From positions 1,308,458 to 1,372,457 of the forward strand of contig NC_015152.1 in the NCBI RefSeq assembly GCF_000190435.1: DNA of 64,000 bases. The letters run 5' to 3'. Below are positions 49,333-58,475 of the stretch, piece after piece; position 1 is the stretch's first letter; every line of letters starts with the position of its first letter. Origin of the DNA: Sphaerochaeta globosa str. Buddy. GTDB lineage: Bacteria > Spirochaetota > Spirochaetia > Sphaerochaetales > Sphaerochaetaceae. The position numbers and the translations under genes were made by a program. The notes under the pieces are model-generated. The model did no database searches, was not told the origin of the DNA, and saw nothing but the letters and a program-made list of their open reading frames with translations.

Positions 49333-49602
49333 ATGGAGTATTACCAGACTGAGAATGGTTTTGCCTATGGCAAGCCTCCTGTAGCACGAATCGTAACGCG
49401 TCGGATCGGTGTTGATAAGCTTGCGATCGATCACACCTATGTTTCTGCCGAGCTCAGAGGGCAGGGCATCGCCCGCCAGCTGGTGTTGCTAGCCGTCGAG
49501 CAGGCACAAAAAGAGGGACGTTTGATCGTCCCCCTCTGTTCCTATGCGGCAAGAGTACTCAATGAAAATCCTGCTCTTTCCGAGCTTATTACGTTTCTTT
49601 GA
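49333..49602 (+). CDS. small GNAT-like N-acetyltransferase (YidJ/NATD1-like)
   Basis: 89 residues. IDHTYVSAELRGQGIARQLVLLAV includes the R-G-x-G-I-A acetyl-CoA loop, and IVPLCSYAARVL the terminal strand-helix typical of the minimal COG2388 group. Substrate unknown. It follows recN by 2 bases and its end overlaps the convergent GH57 gene by 14 bases. Confidence 0.85.
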   Translation: MEYYQTENGFAYGKPPVARIVTRRIGVDKLAIDHTYVSAELRGQGIARQLVLLAVEQAQKEGRLIVPLCSYAARVLNENPALSELITFL

Positions 49603-51928
49603 TTGTTAGCTCAAAGTTCAGCATAGTGCCCAAGGTGTTGATCAGGTTTGCATCAGTGGATGGTGGCAGCCTCTTTTGCATGCTCATATAGGGATATATT
49701 GCATCCTGGATGGCTGTCAGATCAGGTTGATACCCACGCTTTCGAATGATTTCCAAGAACTCCAGGATGAAACGGCTGTTCTGGTCATACAGTCCGAACG
49801 TCTGGATTTTCTCCGCCAGCGACCACATCTGCGTATCGAAGATGGTTTTTATCAGATCAAGGTCCGGCTGTTTGCCGTACTTGAGAAAGAAGTCAAGCAT
49901 CAGCTCAAAATCCTTCTTGAACTCATCCCACATCGAGAGACTTCCATACATGAAAAGACTCTTTATTGCCTGCAGCGTGGATCCGATCAACTCCTGGTAC
50001 AGTGCACCCATCGGTAGATAGGGGATATTGGTTGCCAAACTCGCATAGTGATACAGATTGCGGGAGAGTTGCTTGATTTGGTTCTGGTCGAGCGAACAGA
50101 CGGTACGATCGATTTGGTCGAACAAAGCATCCCGCATGCGTAGGTGTATATCATCATGATCCAGATAATAGGTCTGCTCTTCACCCTCGGTTGTATTCTG
50201 GACGGTGATGGAGTATTCCAATTGCATCAATTCCGGATGCAGATCAACGGCGGTACAGATATAACGGACCAGGGATTGCTTGTTGAGCAGTGTCAGCACA
50301 ACCTGTTGGTCCTCAAGCAGGGAGTAGGACTCAAGGGTGAAGTATCCATACGAGTCCCTATAGTCGTCGCTTTTGGCTATACGTCGGTTGAGGGTGAAAA
50401 ACAGGGCAGCCTCAACTTCACCGCGCAGCTGTTGCAGGCTCTCCATAGCAAGGTTTTGGCCGTTGCCGTCTTGCTTCCTGTTGGCCTTTGCCTTGCTCAG
50501 GTCGTCCAGCAACGTCATCATCAGCTCATCAGTGGAGAACCGTTGGCACAGCTGTACAGCCATCAGGGCATAGGTAATGTTCTGCCTGGGTTCCAGGCCT
50601 GCCAGGTCGTTGAAAAACCAACCGCAACTGGTGTAGGCGAAGTGTTTGTACTTTTGTGCCAACAGCAACTGCGCCAGTTGTTCCCTGACCGATGGATCAT
50701 TGCTGTACGCTGCCAAAAATGTTTCCATTTCCATCTGTCCGGAAGCGACCGGTGCAAAGGCATATAAAAGTGATAATGCCTCGACCTGAGGTCCCAGCAG
50801 GCGTTTGACTTCTGTAAAAAAGATAGTATCGATGTTCTGGCTGAGATGGTCGAACGCCTTTCGCAACGGAGTTCTCCATTTCTGGTTCCAGCTCTCATCC
50901 CCACCGGTATGGCAACCACAGTCACGATACCAACGGCTCACCCCGTGGGAGCAGGACCAGCTTGTGCCCTTCTCCTCCTCGCCTTCGTGCAGGTGAGCCC
51001 ACTCGGTTGCCGGATGTTCGCTCAGGTAGGCGGCATAGTTGGTGAAGGAAAAATCGTCTCGGTCCTCAACCTTCTTGATGAGGGCCGCCAGGGCCATATC
51101 GCCGTAGGGTTCGTGGTGCCCGTAGATTTCCCCGTCGGTGGCGGTATGAATGAGTTGCGCCTTTTCCTCAGTCTTGATCGTCAGAAGCCGTTCATACAGC
51201 TGGTCTGCGTCCCTGAGGTAATGCCCGAAGCTTATTCCTTCAGCCAACTGATGGTTGTAGAAAAAGGCATTGACGGTCTTTCCGCTTTTGCCTTGCAGTA
51301 AAAAAGGCCTGTCATACGGAGCCGGCTTGCCGTTCAGTCCTTGGATGCTCGACTCGTCCTTGGATATGGCTCTGCATTGCCAGGGGGAGAGAATCACAAA
51401 GGTGACACCGCTTTCCGCCAGCAGGTCGATGACCATCGGATTGATAGCAGTTTCAGACAACCACAAGCCTTGGGCGGCCCTGCCGAAACGTCGGTTGAAA
51501 TCATCCAAACCCCAAAGGATTTGGGTTCTTGCATCCTCTTTTGTACAAAGCGGGAGAATGGAGTGATTGAAAGCCTGGGCGATGGCGTTGCCGAATCCAA
51601 GCCGCTCTACACTTTGACGATCCGCTTGGAGGATCAGTTCGTACGTCTCAGGGTGCTGCTTCTGCATCCAAGAGAGCAGGGTGGGGCCGAAGTTGAAACT
51701 TATGGATGCGTAATTATTGGTCATGCTCAAGATTCTGCGATACGCCGAGAGATAGCGCGAATGGCTGTTTGCACTGTAGCAATCAGCATGAATCCGTTCG
51801 TTCCAATCTGGAAAAGGGCTGGCAGAGAGTTGCTTCCCGATGATTCCAGTCTGGGGATTCTCTCTGGGGGGCTGATAAAAATGCCCATGCAGGATAAGTG
51901 AGGTTTTCTCTTGTTGCTGTATATTCAT
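49589..51928 (-). CDS. GH57-family glycoside hydrolase with DUF3536
   Basis: 779 residues starting just before LILHGHFYQPPRENP, the family N-terminus. The catalytic Glu is in GLWLSETAIN and the second catalytic region is ATDGEIYGHHEPYGDMAL. The C-terminal half (about 380-779) is the DUF3536 helical region. GH57 enzymes act on alpha-glucans (amylase, branching or 4-alpha-glucanotransferase); which one is unknown. There is no Shine-Dalgarno; an extended TGC-TATACT box ends 12 bases before the ATG. Confidence 0.88.
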   Translation of the reverse strand: MNIQQQEKTSLILHGHFYQPPRENPQTGIIGKQLSASPFPDWNERIHADCYSANSHSRYLSAYRRILSMTNNYASISFNFGPTLLSWMQKQHPETYELILQADRQSVERLGFGNAIAQAFNHSILPLCTKEDARTQILWGLDDFNRRFGRAAQGLWLSETAINPMVIDLLAESGVTFVILSPWQCRAISKDESSIQGLNGKPAPYDRPFLLQGKSGKTVNAFFYNHQLAEGISFGHYLRDADQLYERLLTIKTEEKAQLIHTATDGEIYGHHEPYGDMALAALIKKVEDRDDFSFTNYAAYLSEHPATEWAHLHEGEEEKGTSWSCSHGVSRWYRDCGCHTGGDESWNQKWRTPLRKAFDHLSQNIDTIFFTEVKRLLGPQVEALSLLYAFAPVASGQMEMETFLAAYSNDPSVREQLAQLLLAQKYKHFAYTSCGWFFNDLAGLEPRQNITYALMAVQLCQRFSTDELMMTLLDDLSKAKANRKQDGNGQNLAMESLQQLRGEVEAALFFTLNRRIAKSDDYRDSYGYFTLESYSLLEDQQVVLTLLNKQSLVRYICTAVDLHPELMQLEYSITVQNTTEGEEQTYYLDHDDIHLRMRDALFDQIDRTVCSLDQNQIKQLSRNLYHYASLATNIPYLPMGALYQELIGSTLQAIKSLFMYGSLSMWDEFKKDFELMLDFFLKYGKQPDLDLIKTIFDTQMWSLAEKIQTFGLYDQNSRFILEFLEIIRKRGYQPDLTAIQDAIYPYMSMQKRLPPSTDANLINTLGTMLNFELTIKET

Positions 51929-52022
51929 ATTGCAGGGCGAAGTATAGCATAGCGCACAAATCGATAATAGATGCATCTTGCACTTTACTCCTTTCTGGTC
52001 GAGAATATGGTAGGAGGAAAAT

Positions 52023-52730
52023 ATGAGCATCCATATTGTTGCTGAAAAAGGAAGCATTGCACCTACCGTCCTCTTGCCGGGTGACCCCTTGAGGGCCAGA
52101 CACATCGCCCAGACTTACTTGACTGAAGTAACCCAATATAACGAGATACGCGGAATGTTCGGATTTACCGGCTATTGGCAGGGAAACAGAGTTTCCGTAC
52201 AAGGAACGGGGATGGGTATGCCCTCGTTCTCCATCTATGCCAATGAGCTGATTGATTCGTATGGTGCCAATCGCCTGGTGCGGGTTGGAACCTGTGGAAC
52301 CATGAGTAAAAAACTCCAGCTCAAGGATATTCTGATCGCCCAGGCGGCCGACTGCGACAGCGCCATGAATGCCAGCCGTTTCGGCACCTACCAGTATGCA
52401 CCGACCGCCTCGTTCGAACTTCTTTGTAAAGCTTATGAACATGCCAAGGCTGCCAAGGTCGGCTTTCAGGTGGGCAACGTATTCACCAGCGACCAGTTCT
52501 ACGACCTGCACGGCGAGCAGAAAAAGCTCATCGCCCAATCGGTGGGGACGATGGCCATAGACATGGAAACCTGTGAACTGTACACGCTTGCCCATTTGAA
52601 AGGCGTACAGGCTTTGACGTTGCTGACCGTCAGCGATTCCTTGCTGACCGGGGAACAGGTGAATCCTAAGGAGCGGCAAAGTACGTTCGATGCCATGGTG
52701 GACCTGGCTTTGCTCACGCTCTTCGACTAG
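52023..52730 (+). CDS. deoD: purine-nucleoside phosphorylase, hexameric type
   Basis: 235 residues, the usual length. LLPGDPLRARHIA binds phosphate, VRVGTCGT is the nucleoside-site loop, and AIDMETCELYTLA with SDSLLTGE holds the catalytic Asp and ribose-binding Glu. It cleaves purine nucleosides to base and ribose-1-phosphate for salvage. TAGGAGG lies 5 bases before the ATG. Confidence 0.96.
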   Translation: MSIHIVAEKGSIAPTVLLPGDPLRARHIAQTYLTEVTQYNEIRGMFGFTGYWQGNRVSVQGTGMGMPSFSIYANELIDSYGANRLVRVGTCGTMSKKLQLKDILIAQAADCDSAMNASRFGTYQYAPTASFELLCKAYEHAKAAKVGFQVGNVFTSDQFYDLHGEQKKLIAQSVGTMAIDMETCELYTLAHLKGVQALTLLTVSDSLLTGEQVNPKERQSTFDAMVDLALLTLFD

Positions 52731-52749
52731 TGCAGGCAACTCCGCTGTG

Positions 52750-52778
52750 TTGACTAAGATGGATGATTCTTTTACGAT
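52750..52778 (+). promoter_or_regulatory. promoter of the DUF4912/GH57 operon
   Basis: TTGACT, 17 bases, TACGAT, about 40 bases upstream of the DUF4912 gene. Confidence 0.6.
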
Positions 52779-52820
52779 TGAAAGAAAGAACATCCGCTTG
52801 GATGCGTTGCGGGAGTAAGC

Positions 52821-53552
52821 ATGATTCTCATCAATATTGATTCTTTGTCTACTACCGAGCTGCAGTACATAGCCCAACAAGAAGGCCTTGCTACCTGGCA
52901 GACACTTGACCGCGAAGAGCTCATCGATGCGCTTGAAGAAGCGTTTGAAGATCAGGATGATGAAATGCCCGCCGCTTTGAAAGGCAAAATCAATCGAAAC
53001 CGCTATTGCAACTCCCTCACCGATTACCGGGGGAACATGCAGCACATCAATGGGTTGCCCGGAGTGGAGGAGCTTCCTGAAAGTTATCTGGATACTTCGA
53101 TTCATCTCTTGCTTCGCGACCCTCAGTGGGCGTATGCCTACTGGTCTCTCTCCCCGTCGGCCCTTCATTCCGTGTTTGGTGAGGATGGGGAATTGGACGG
53201 CTCTCTCTTTTTGCGGGTGCAGGAGACAATGCTGGCAAGCAAAGAAACCAAGACCTTTGACATCAGCATCCAAGGCGATGACAACCAGTGGAATATCAAC
53301 CTGCCGAATATGGGTTCCTCCTATTTGGTAGACCTGTGCTACCGTGACCAAAAGGGCAACGAAATGTCCCTGGCGCAGAGCAAGAGTGTTGAGACCTATC
53401 CCTCTTACTGGCAGGACAATGTGGAACAACTTGCTCTGGATGAAGACCTGTTTACCATTCACTTCTCTTCTTTGGTAACCAAGGAAGGAGAGATTGTTGA
53501 CAATGCAGTGCTTCGTGATATCGCTCAAGCTTTGAGCAAGGGGGTACTGTAA
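52821..53552 (+). CDS. DUF4912 domain protein
   Basis: 243 residues. An acidic N-terminal helical part (residues 8-50, SAP-like layout) precedes the DUF4912 domain: LPESYLDTSIHLLLRDPQWAYAYW and, later, GSSYLVDLCYRD. The domain is often found beside GH57 alpha-glucan enzymes and resembles carbohydrate-binding beta folds. Its last base is shared with the start of the GH57 gene. Function inferred as an accessory to glucan metabolism. Confidence 0.8.
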   Translation: MILINIDSLSTTELQYIAQQEGLATWQTLDREELIDALEEAFEDQDDEMPAALKGKINRNRYCNSLTDYRGNMQHINGLPGVEELPESYLDTSIHLLLRDPQWAYAYWSLSPSALHSVFGEDGELDGSLFLRVQETMLASKETKTFDISIQGDDNQWNINLPNMGSSYLVDLCYRDQKGNEMSLAQSKSVETYPSYWQDNVEQLALDEDLFTIHFSSLVTKEGEIVDNAVLRDIAQALSKGVL

Positions 53553-55147
53553 TGCCTGTCAATTCCGTTGCTTTCATCCTGAATGCCCATCTTCCTTTTG
53601 TACGACATCCTGAATACCCCCGTTTTCTTGAGGAAGACTGGTTGTTCGAATCCATCAGTGAGAGCTATCTTCCGCTTTTGAGGATGTTCAACAAACTCAA
53701 GGCGGAGAAAATCCCCTTCAAGTTTACCATCAGTCTCTCTCCCACGCTCTGCGGCATGCTAACCGATGCTGTTCTGCAGGAGCGGTTTGTACAGTACTTG
53801 GAACGGCTCATGGAACTGGGGGAGAAAGAAGTCGAGCGTTGCAGAACAGAGCAGCCTGAGTTTCTTGAAATGGCCCAATTCTACCTCGACCAGGCCAAAC
53901 GCAATCTATCCGACTACCAGGACCTGTACCGCACCAATATTCTCGATGGGTTCAAGGCATTGGAGACCAGCGGCCATCTGGAACTGATCACCACTGCAGC
54001 CACCCATGCCTACCTTCCTTTGTACAAAGAGTATCCTACGGCGATCAACGCTCAGATCGAACTCGGCGTTCAATCGTTTTTGACCACCTTCGGACATCTG
54101 CCCAAGGGTTTCTGGTTGCCCGAATGCGGCTACTATCCGGGGCTTGAGGAGAATCTCAAATACCACGGCATTTCCTGGTTCCAAACAGCAAGCCAGAGCA
54201 TGTTGCTTTCTCCGGACAAAGTCCAATACGGCGATTACCGTCCGATTCGTTGTCCCAACGGTGTGGCAGCGTTCCCCCGTGATTTTCAGGGGACCAGTCT
54301 TGTTTGGTCAAATACCAGCGGGTATCCGACCGATAAGGCCTACCGGGAATTTTATCGTGACATCGGCTATGACTTACCGATGGAGTATATAAAACCCTAT
54401 ATTCATGAACCGCAGGTTCGTGTCTTTACCGGCTACAAATACTGGGCCATCACCGGTCATACCGACCAAAAGGTTCCCTATCAGCGTGCGCTTGCACAGC
54501 AGAAAATTGCCGAACATGCCCAAAACTTCATCTATAGCTTGAAGAAGAAGGGCCAAAGCCTTTCATCGGCCATGGATGTGGCTCCCCTGTTCACCCTTGC
54601 CTACGATGCTGAATTATTCGGCCACTGGTGGTTCGAGGGAATCGATTGGCTGGAGCAGGTCATCAGACTTGTGGCTCAGCAAGGGGAAGATATCGCTTTG
54701 GTTACGCCTTCGAACTTTTTGTCCAAGGAAGGTTTTGCGTTGCAGACCGCACGTCCGGCATTCTCTTCCTGGGGTCAGGGCGGGTATAGTGCAGTGTGGC
54801 TTGACGGCTCCAATGCATGGACGTACCGGCACATCCACAAGGCCATCGAACGGATGGAAGAATTGGCGGTTCGGTTCAGCGACCAAATCAGCCTGAAGCA
54901 GCGGTTCCTCAACCAGGCTGCAAGGGAAGTTTTGCTTGCCATGGCAAGCGACTGGCCATTCATCCTGTTCAACAAGAGCAGTACTGAATACGCACAGAAA
55001 CGGGTGCGCGATCACCTGAAAAACTTTAACGTTGTATATGGCAACATGTGCAAGAATGCAGTCAATACTGAATGGTTGGTGAAAGCTGAAAAGCGTGACA
55101 TCATTTTCAGCGATATGGATTACAACATTTTTAATCCTGACCGATAA
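53552..55147 (+). CDS. GH57 1,4-alpha-glucan branching enzyme (DUF1957)
   Basis: 531 residues. It begins VAFILNAHLPFVRHPEYPRFLEE as in GH57 branching enzymes. The nucleophile Glu is in FWLPECGYYPGLEENL (about residue 190), the acid Asp in LAYDAELFGHWWFEG (about residue 353), and DUF1957 covers the C-terminus with FILFNKSSTEYAQKR. It forms alpha-1,6 branches in glycogen-like polymers. Translation is coupled to the DUF4912 gene. Confidence 0.92.
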   Translation: MPVNSVAFILNAHLPFVRHPEYPRFLEEDWLFESISESYLPLLRMFNKLKAEKIPFKFTISLSPTLCGMLTDAVLQERFVQYLERLMELGEKEVERCRTEQPEFLEMAQFYLDQAKRNLSDYQDLYRTNILDGFKALETSGHLELITTAATHAYLPLYKEYPTAINAQIELGVQSFLTTFGHLPKGFWLPECGYYPGLEENLKYHGISWFQTASQSMLLSPDKVQYGDYRPIRCPNGVAAFPRDFQGTSLVWSNTSGYPTDKAYREFYRDIGYDLPMEYIKPYIHEPQVRVFTGYKYWAITGHTDQKVPYQRALAQQKIAEHAQNFIYSLKKKGQSLSSAMDVAPLFTLAYDAELFGHWWFEGIDWLEQVIRLVAQQGEDIALVTPSNFLSKEGFALQTARPAFSSWGQGGYSAVWLDGSNAWTYRHIHKAIERMEELAVRFSDQISLKQRFLNQAAREVLLAMASDWPFILFNKSSTEYAQKRVRDHLKNFNVVYGNMCKNAVNTEWLVKAEKRDIIFSDMDYNIFNPDR

Positions 55148-55168
55148 GAGCTTCTTGCTTGGTATCAG

Positions 55169-55196
55169 CCCCTTCCTCATCCAGGAAGGGGTTTTT
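55169..55196 (+). terminator. intrinsic terminator after the branching enzyme
   Basis: CCCCTTCC-TCATCCA-GGAAGGGG followed by TTTTT. It separates the glucan operon from the division cluster. The remaining gap to 55335 shows no gene. Confidence 0.92.
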
Positions 55197-55335
55197 GTTG
55201 TATGTAGCGATGAAATCCTCAAAATTGCCAATAACGCTCTACGCTTGTTAAGCGATGGAGTGAAACATTGTAGCGATTGGACTATGAAACGGGGAAACGG
55301 TTGGTTGTACTCTGGTGGTAAGGAGTGTACATTTA

Positions 55336-55360
55336 TGGGTACAAGTGGGAAAAAATCCCA
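55336..55360 (+). promoter_or_regulatory. MraZ operator upstream of the division cluster
   Basis: TGGGT and TGGGA are separated by 5 bases, the TGGGN-N5 spacing of known MraZ sites; a third unit at the same spacing is inverted (TCCCA). A weak promoter (TTGTAC-17-TACATT, 55305-55333) lies immediately upstream, so the site would cover the start point. Confidence 0.65.
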
Positions 55361-55390
55361 ATAAAGTGGTATTTCTATAGGAGCAAGGTC

Positions 55391-55846
55391 ATGTTGACTG
55401 GTGAATTTTACAACACCATAGACGACAAGGGTCGCATTCTCATCCCCTCTCGGTTGCGTACCGCACTCGAAGGAGATGCCCTGTATGTGACTCGGGGCCT
55501 GGAGAATTGCCTGTGGCTGATGCTTCCTGCAGATTTTGAGAAACTGAAAAACACGATCATGAATGGGCCTGGTTCGATGTTCGACCGTAAGTTGCGTATC
55601 CTGCAACGCGGTATGATCGCCCCCGCCCAGCTGTGTGAGTTCGACAAGGTGGGAAGAATTAACATTCCCTCAAGCCTCAGGGAAAGTGCCGGTCTTGGAA
55701 TGAGGGAAGAATCTGTCCTTCTGGGCACCGGCAACTATCTGGAACTCTGGAACAAGAATGAATATGAGCGTTACTTGCAGGCAAGCATGGGAGAGTTCCT
55801 CGATGCAGCCCAATCGCTCAGTGAGATGATCCGGGAGGAACAATAA
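55391..55846 (+). CDS. mraZ: division/cell-wall cluster transcriptional regulator MraZ
   Basis: 151 residues with two MraZ/AbrB-like halves: MLTGEFYNTIDDKGRILIPSRLR (first) and LCEFDKVGRINIPSSLRESAG (second), each with the D-x-K/V-G-R-I-x-I-P loop. It binds TGGGN repeats and represses the dcw promoter. AGGAG lies 7 bases before the ATG at 55391; an upstream extension is non-conserved. Its stop overlaps rsmH (TAATG). Confidence 0.95.
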   Translation: MLTGEFYNTIDDKGRILIPSRLRTALEGDALYVTRGLENCLWLMLPADFEKLKNTIMNGPGSMFDRKLRILQRGMIAPAQLCEFDKVGRINIPSSLRESAGLGMREESVLLGTGNYLELWNKNEYERYLQASMGEFLDAAQSLSEMIREEQ

Positions 55847-56736
55847 TGGAATATGTGCATTATTCAGTCATGGCACAGGAAGTCCTCCAGTATTTGGTTG
55901 TCCCCGAAGGTAGAGAGGCTACCATGGTCGATTGTACCTGCGGTGAGGGAGGGCATACCCACCTCTTTCTTTCAACCCATCCAAATCTGAAAGTCATCGG
56001 TTTGGACCGGGACACAACCATACAGCAGAAAGCCATCGAGCGGATGAAGGAATTCGGAAGCCGTTTCGAACCAAAGAATATCTGGTTCAACGATTTTTTC
56101 GCCCAAGGTGAAGAAAATGTGTACGACCTGATTCTATTTGACTTGGGCATTTCCAGTTTTCATTACGAAGAGTCGCACAGAGGGTTCTCGTTCCGAAAGG
56201 ACGAAGTACTGGATATGCGCTTGGATGAGAGTGCTTCCATCAGCGCCTTCGATGTGGTCAACGGGTATCAGGAAGAACGGTTGGCCGATGTAATTTTCAA
56301 CTTTGGGGAGGAACGCTACTCCAGACGCATAGCCCGATCGATTGTTGAGCGCCGCAAGCTTGCAAAAATCTCAACCAGCGAAGAATTGGCATCGATCATC
56401 TACAAGGCTGTTCCGCCCAACTACCGCTATGGGCACATTCATCCGGCAACCCGTACGTTCCAGGCTATCCGCATAGAGGTGAACCGGGAACTGGACCGCA
56501 TTGAGCCGGCTCTGAAGGGCGCTGTCAAAGCACTCAAGAGCGGCGGCCGTATTGCGGTCATCAGCTTTCACTCCTTGGAGGACAGGCAGGTAAAGTGGCT
56601 GTTCAAAGGTATGGCGGAGGGTGATGAGCCGGCAATACGCATTTTGACGAAGAAACCCCTGATTCCGACGGATCAGGAACGAGAGGAGAATGCGGCAAGC
56701 AGGAGCGCAAAACTGCGAATTATCGAAAAACGCTAA
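55846..56736 (+). CDS. rsmH: 16S rRNA (cytosine(1402)-N(4))-methyltransferase
   Basis: 296 residues. HYSVMAQEVLQYLVV starts the fold; DCTCGEGGHTHLFL binds SAM; DLILFDLGISSFHYEESHRGFSF and VISFHSLEDRQVKWLFK are diagnostic. It methylates C1402 in the ribosomal P site. Second gene of the cluster. Confidence 0.96.
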   Translation: MEYVHYSVMAQEVLQYLVVPEGREATMVDCTCGEGGHTHLFLSTHPNLKVIGLDRDTTIQQKAIERMKEFGSRFEPKNIWFNDFFAQGEENVYDLILFDLGISSFHYEESHRGFSFRKDEVLDMRLDESASISAFDVVNGYQEERLADVIFNFGEERYSRRIARSIVERRKLAKISTSEELASIIYKAVPPNYRYGHIHPATRTFQAIRIEVNRELDRIEPALKGAVKALKSGGRIAVISFHSLEDRQVKWLFKGMAEGDEPAIRILTKKPLIPTDQEREENAASRSAKLRIIEKR

Positions 56737-56748
56737 TGGGGGTGGAGT

Positions 56749-57093
56749 ATGGGCAACGACTGGTATACTACTGATCTCAAGCAACGACCGGTGCAAAAGC
56801 AAGGCCGTGGCCGTCATGTGGAACAGCTCGTTGTCGTATTCATGCTTCTTTGCGTCATGGGTGCCATTTTTGTACCCCTTTGGCAGCGTGGCGTAAACCG
56901 ATCCCTTGAAGTTGAGTACCAAACCCTGCTCAAGAACCGACAAGCATTGGAAGAGCAGCAGCAAGTTCTCAAGGCAAGTATTTCCAGCCTCAGCATGCCA
57001 GAAGCCCTGGTCAACGGAGCTTGGAGGGAGGATATTGCCTTCCAGCCCATCAAAGCCGAAACTGTCGTGATGGTCGCAAGGAGCCGTATATGA
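56749..57093 (+). CDS. ftsL: FtsL-like division protein
   Basis: 114 residues with a basic cytoplasmic tail, one membrane helix (VVVFMLLCVMGAIFVPLW, about 28-45) and a heptad-like coiled coil (about 55-85), the layout of FtsL. Sequence is poorly conserved in the family, so the call rests on topology and on its place between rsmH and murF. FtsL joins FtsB and FtsQ to activate FtsW at the septum. It overlaps murF by 4 bases (ATGA). Confidence 0.75.
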   Translation: MGNDWYTTDLKQRPVQKQGRGRHVEQLVVVFMLLCVMGAIFVPLWQRGVNRSLEVEYQTLLKNRQALEEQQQVLKASISSLSMPEALVNGAWREDIAFQPIKAETVVMVARSRI

Positions 57094-58475
57094 GTGAATA
57101 CCAACATATCGACACCTGCCGTTTTACAGCCTCCTCCATTGCTCCCCTGTTGAAAGCAGATTGCCTGAATCCAAACGGCAAGCGTATTGCCGATGTACAG
57201 CTCGACAGCCGCTTGTGTACCAAGGGCTCCCTTTTCTTTGCCTTGAAAGGTGAGAAAAGCGATGGGTTCGCGTACCTTGAGGACGTCGCCAAGAAGGGAG
57301 CCGCCGCAGTGGTGGTTCCCAAAAGTCGAGCCGCCGAGGCCCTCGCACGTGTGAGGTGTCCAGTCCTTGCTGCAGAAGATGTCCTTTCGAGCTTGCACGA
57401 ACTCGCCCAAAACTATGTACAGCGATTTCCCTCTGTCAAAACAATCGGCATAACCGGCAGTTGCGGAAAGAGTACAACCAAGGAAGCACTTGCACGCATT
57501 ACCGCGGTATTGGGTTCGACTGCAAAGACCCCGGGAAATCTCAACAGCGAGTACGGCCTTCCTTTGAGCATCTTCGGTCTTGATGAAACATCCCGATACG
57601 GGGTGTTCGAAATGGGCATCGACCATGTGGGCGAAATGGACCGGATGGTCGGAATGCTCAAGCCCTCGATTGCCCTGCTTACCAATGTCGGTATTTCTCA
57701 CTTGGAAAAGATGGGAAGCCAAGAAATCATAGCAGAACAAAAGGCCAGGATATTCCATCCAGGACTCGAGGCCGGTTTTGTCAGCAGCAGCTGCAAGCAC
57801 CTCGATCTCATTCAAACCATCGCTGCTCGCTCGCTGGTACGCTACGATGCCAAGGAAATCTCGGCCGTTGACTTGGGCCTCGATGGATGGCAACTCACCT
57901 ATGAGGGCCATACCTTTACTGTGAAATCAGTGGGGCGCCACCTTCTTGAGGATGTGGTGGGAGCTATCAAGGTAGGACGCTACCTTGGGGCAAATGCCGG
58001 CGATATTGCTGAGGCGTTGGAAGGCTTTGAACCAATGCACGGTCGCTCTTTCGTCCATAGAAGCGATGTGACGATTATTGACGACAGTTACAATGCCAGT
58101 CTCGATTCGACCAACAGCATTCTTACCTACCTTTCCGGCCTCTCATGGAAAGGGTCGAAGAAGGTGGTCCTTGGACCAATGAAGGAACTGGGAAAACTCT
58201 CCAGACAAGCGCATCGCATGGTAGCCAGAACTGTCGCTGCTTCATCCTTCAATCAAACGTATCTTTTTGGATCGGAGATGGAAGAAGCTTCTTTGGAGCT
58301 GAAAAAGCTCGGGTATCGCGGCCAGGTCAAATACACCAAGGATTTTGAGGAACTCGAAAGCATGGTGCAAAAGCAATTGAAGGGGGGCGACCTCTTCCTG
58401 CTCAAGGCTTCCCGGTCGGTGGCCATGGAACGACTGATTCCCTCAATCCAAAGGAGGTCGCTTGGATATGCCTGA
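57090..58475 (+). CDS. murF: UDP-MurNAc-tripeptide:D-Ala-D-Ala ligase
   Basis: 461 residues from the ATG at 57090 (AAGGAG upstream). Mur-ligase motifs: ITGSCGKSTTKEALA (ATP P-loop, about 129), EMGIDHVGEMD, LLTNVGISHLE, IIDDSYNASLDST. It adds D-Ala-D-Ala to the cytoplasmic precursor. It directly follows ftsL; in most bacteria ftsI and murE lie in between. Confidence 0.95.
   Translation: MSEYQHIDTCRFTASSIAPLLKADCLNPNGKRIADVQLDSRLCTKGSLFFALKGEKSDGFAYLEDVAKKGAAAVVVPKSRAAEALARVRCPVLAAEDVLSSLHELAQNYVQRFPSVKTIGITGSCGKSTTKEALARITAVLGSTAKTPGNLNSEYGLPLSIFGLDETSRYGVFEMGIDHVGEMDRMVGMLKPSIALLTNVGISHLEKMGSQEIIAEQKARIFHPGLEAGFVSSSCKHLDLIQTIAARSLVRYDAKEISAVDLGLDGWQLTYEGHTFTVKSVGRHLLEDVVGAIKVGRYLGANAGDIAEALEGFEPMHGRSFVHRSDVTIIDDSYNASLDSTNSILTYLSGLSWKGSKKVVLGPMKELGKLSRQAHRMVARTVAASSFNQTYLFGSEMEEASLELKKLGYRGQVKYTKDFEELESMVQKQLKGGDLFLLKASRSVAMERLIPSIQRRSLGYA

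Noticed and set aside
51783-53528. Long minus-strand open frame (581 codons) across deoD and the DUF4912 gene
   Set aside because: It is antisense to two well-supported genes, has no family features and no ribosome site; a shadow of codon bias.
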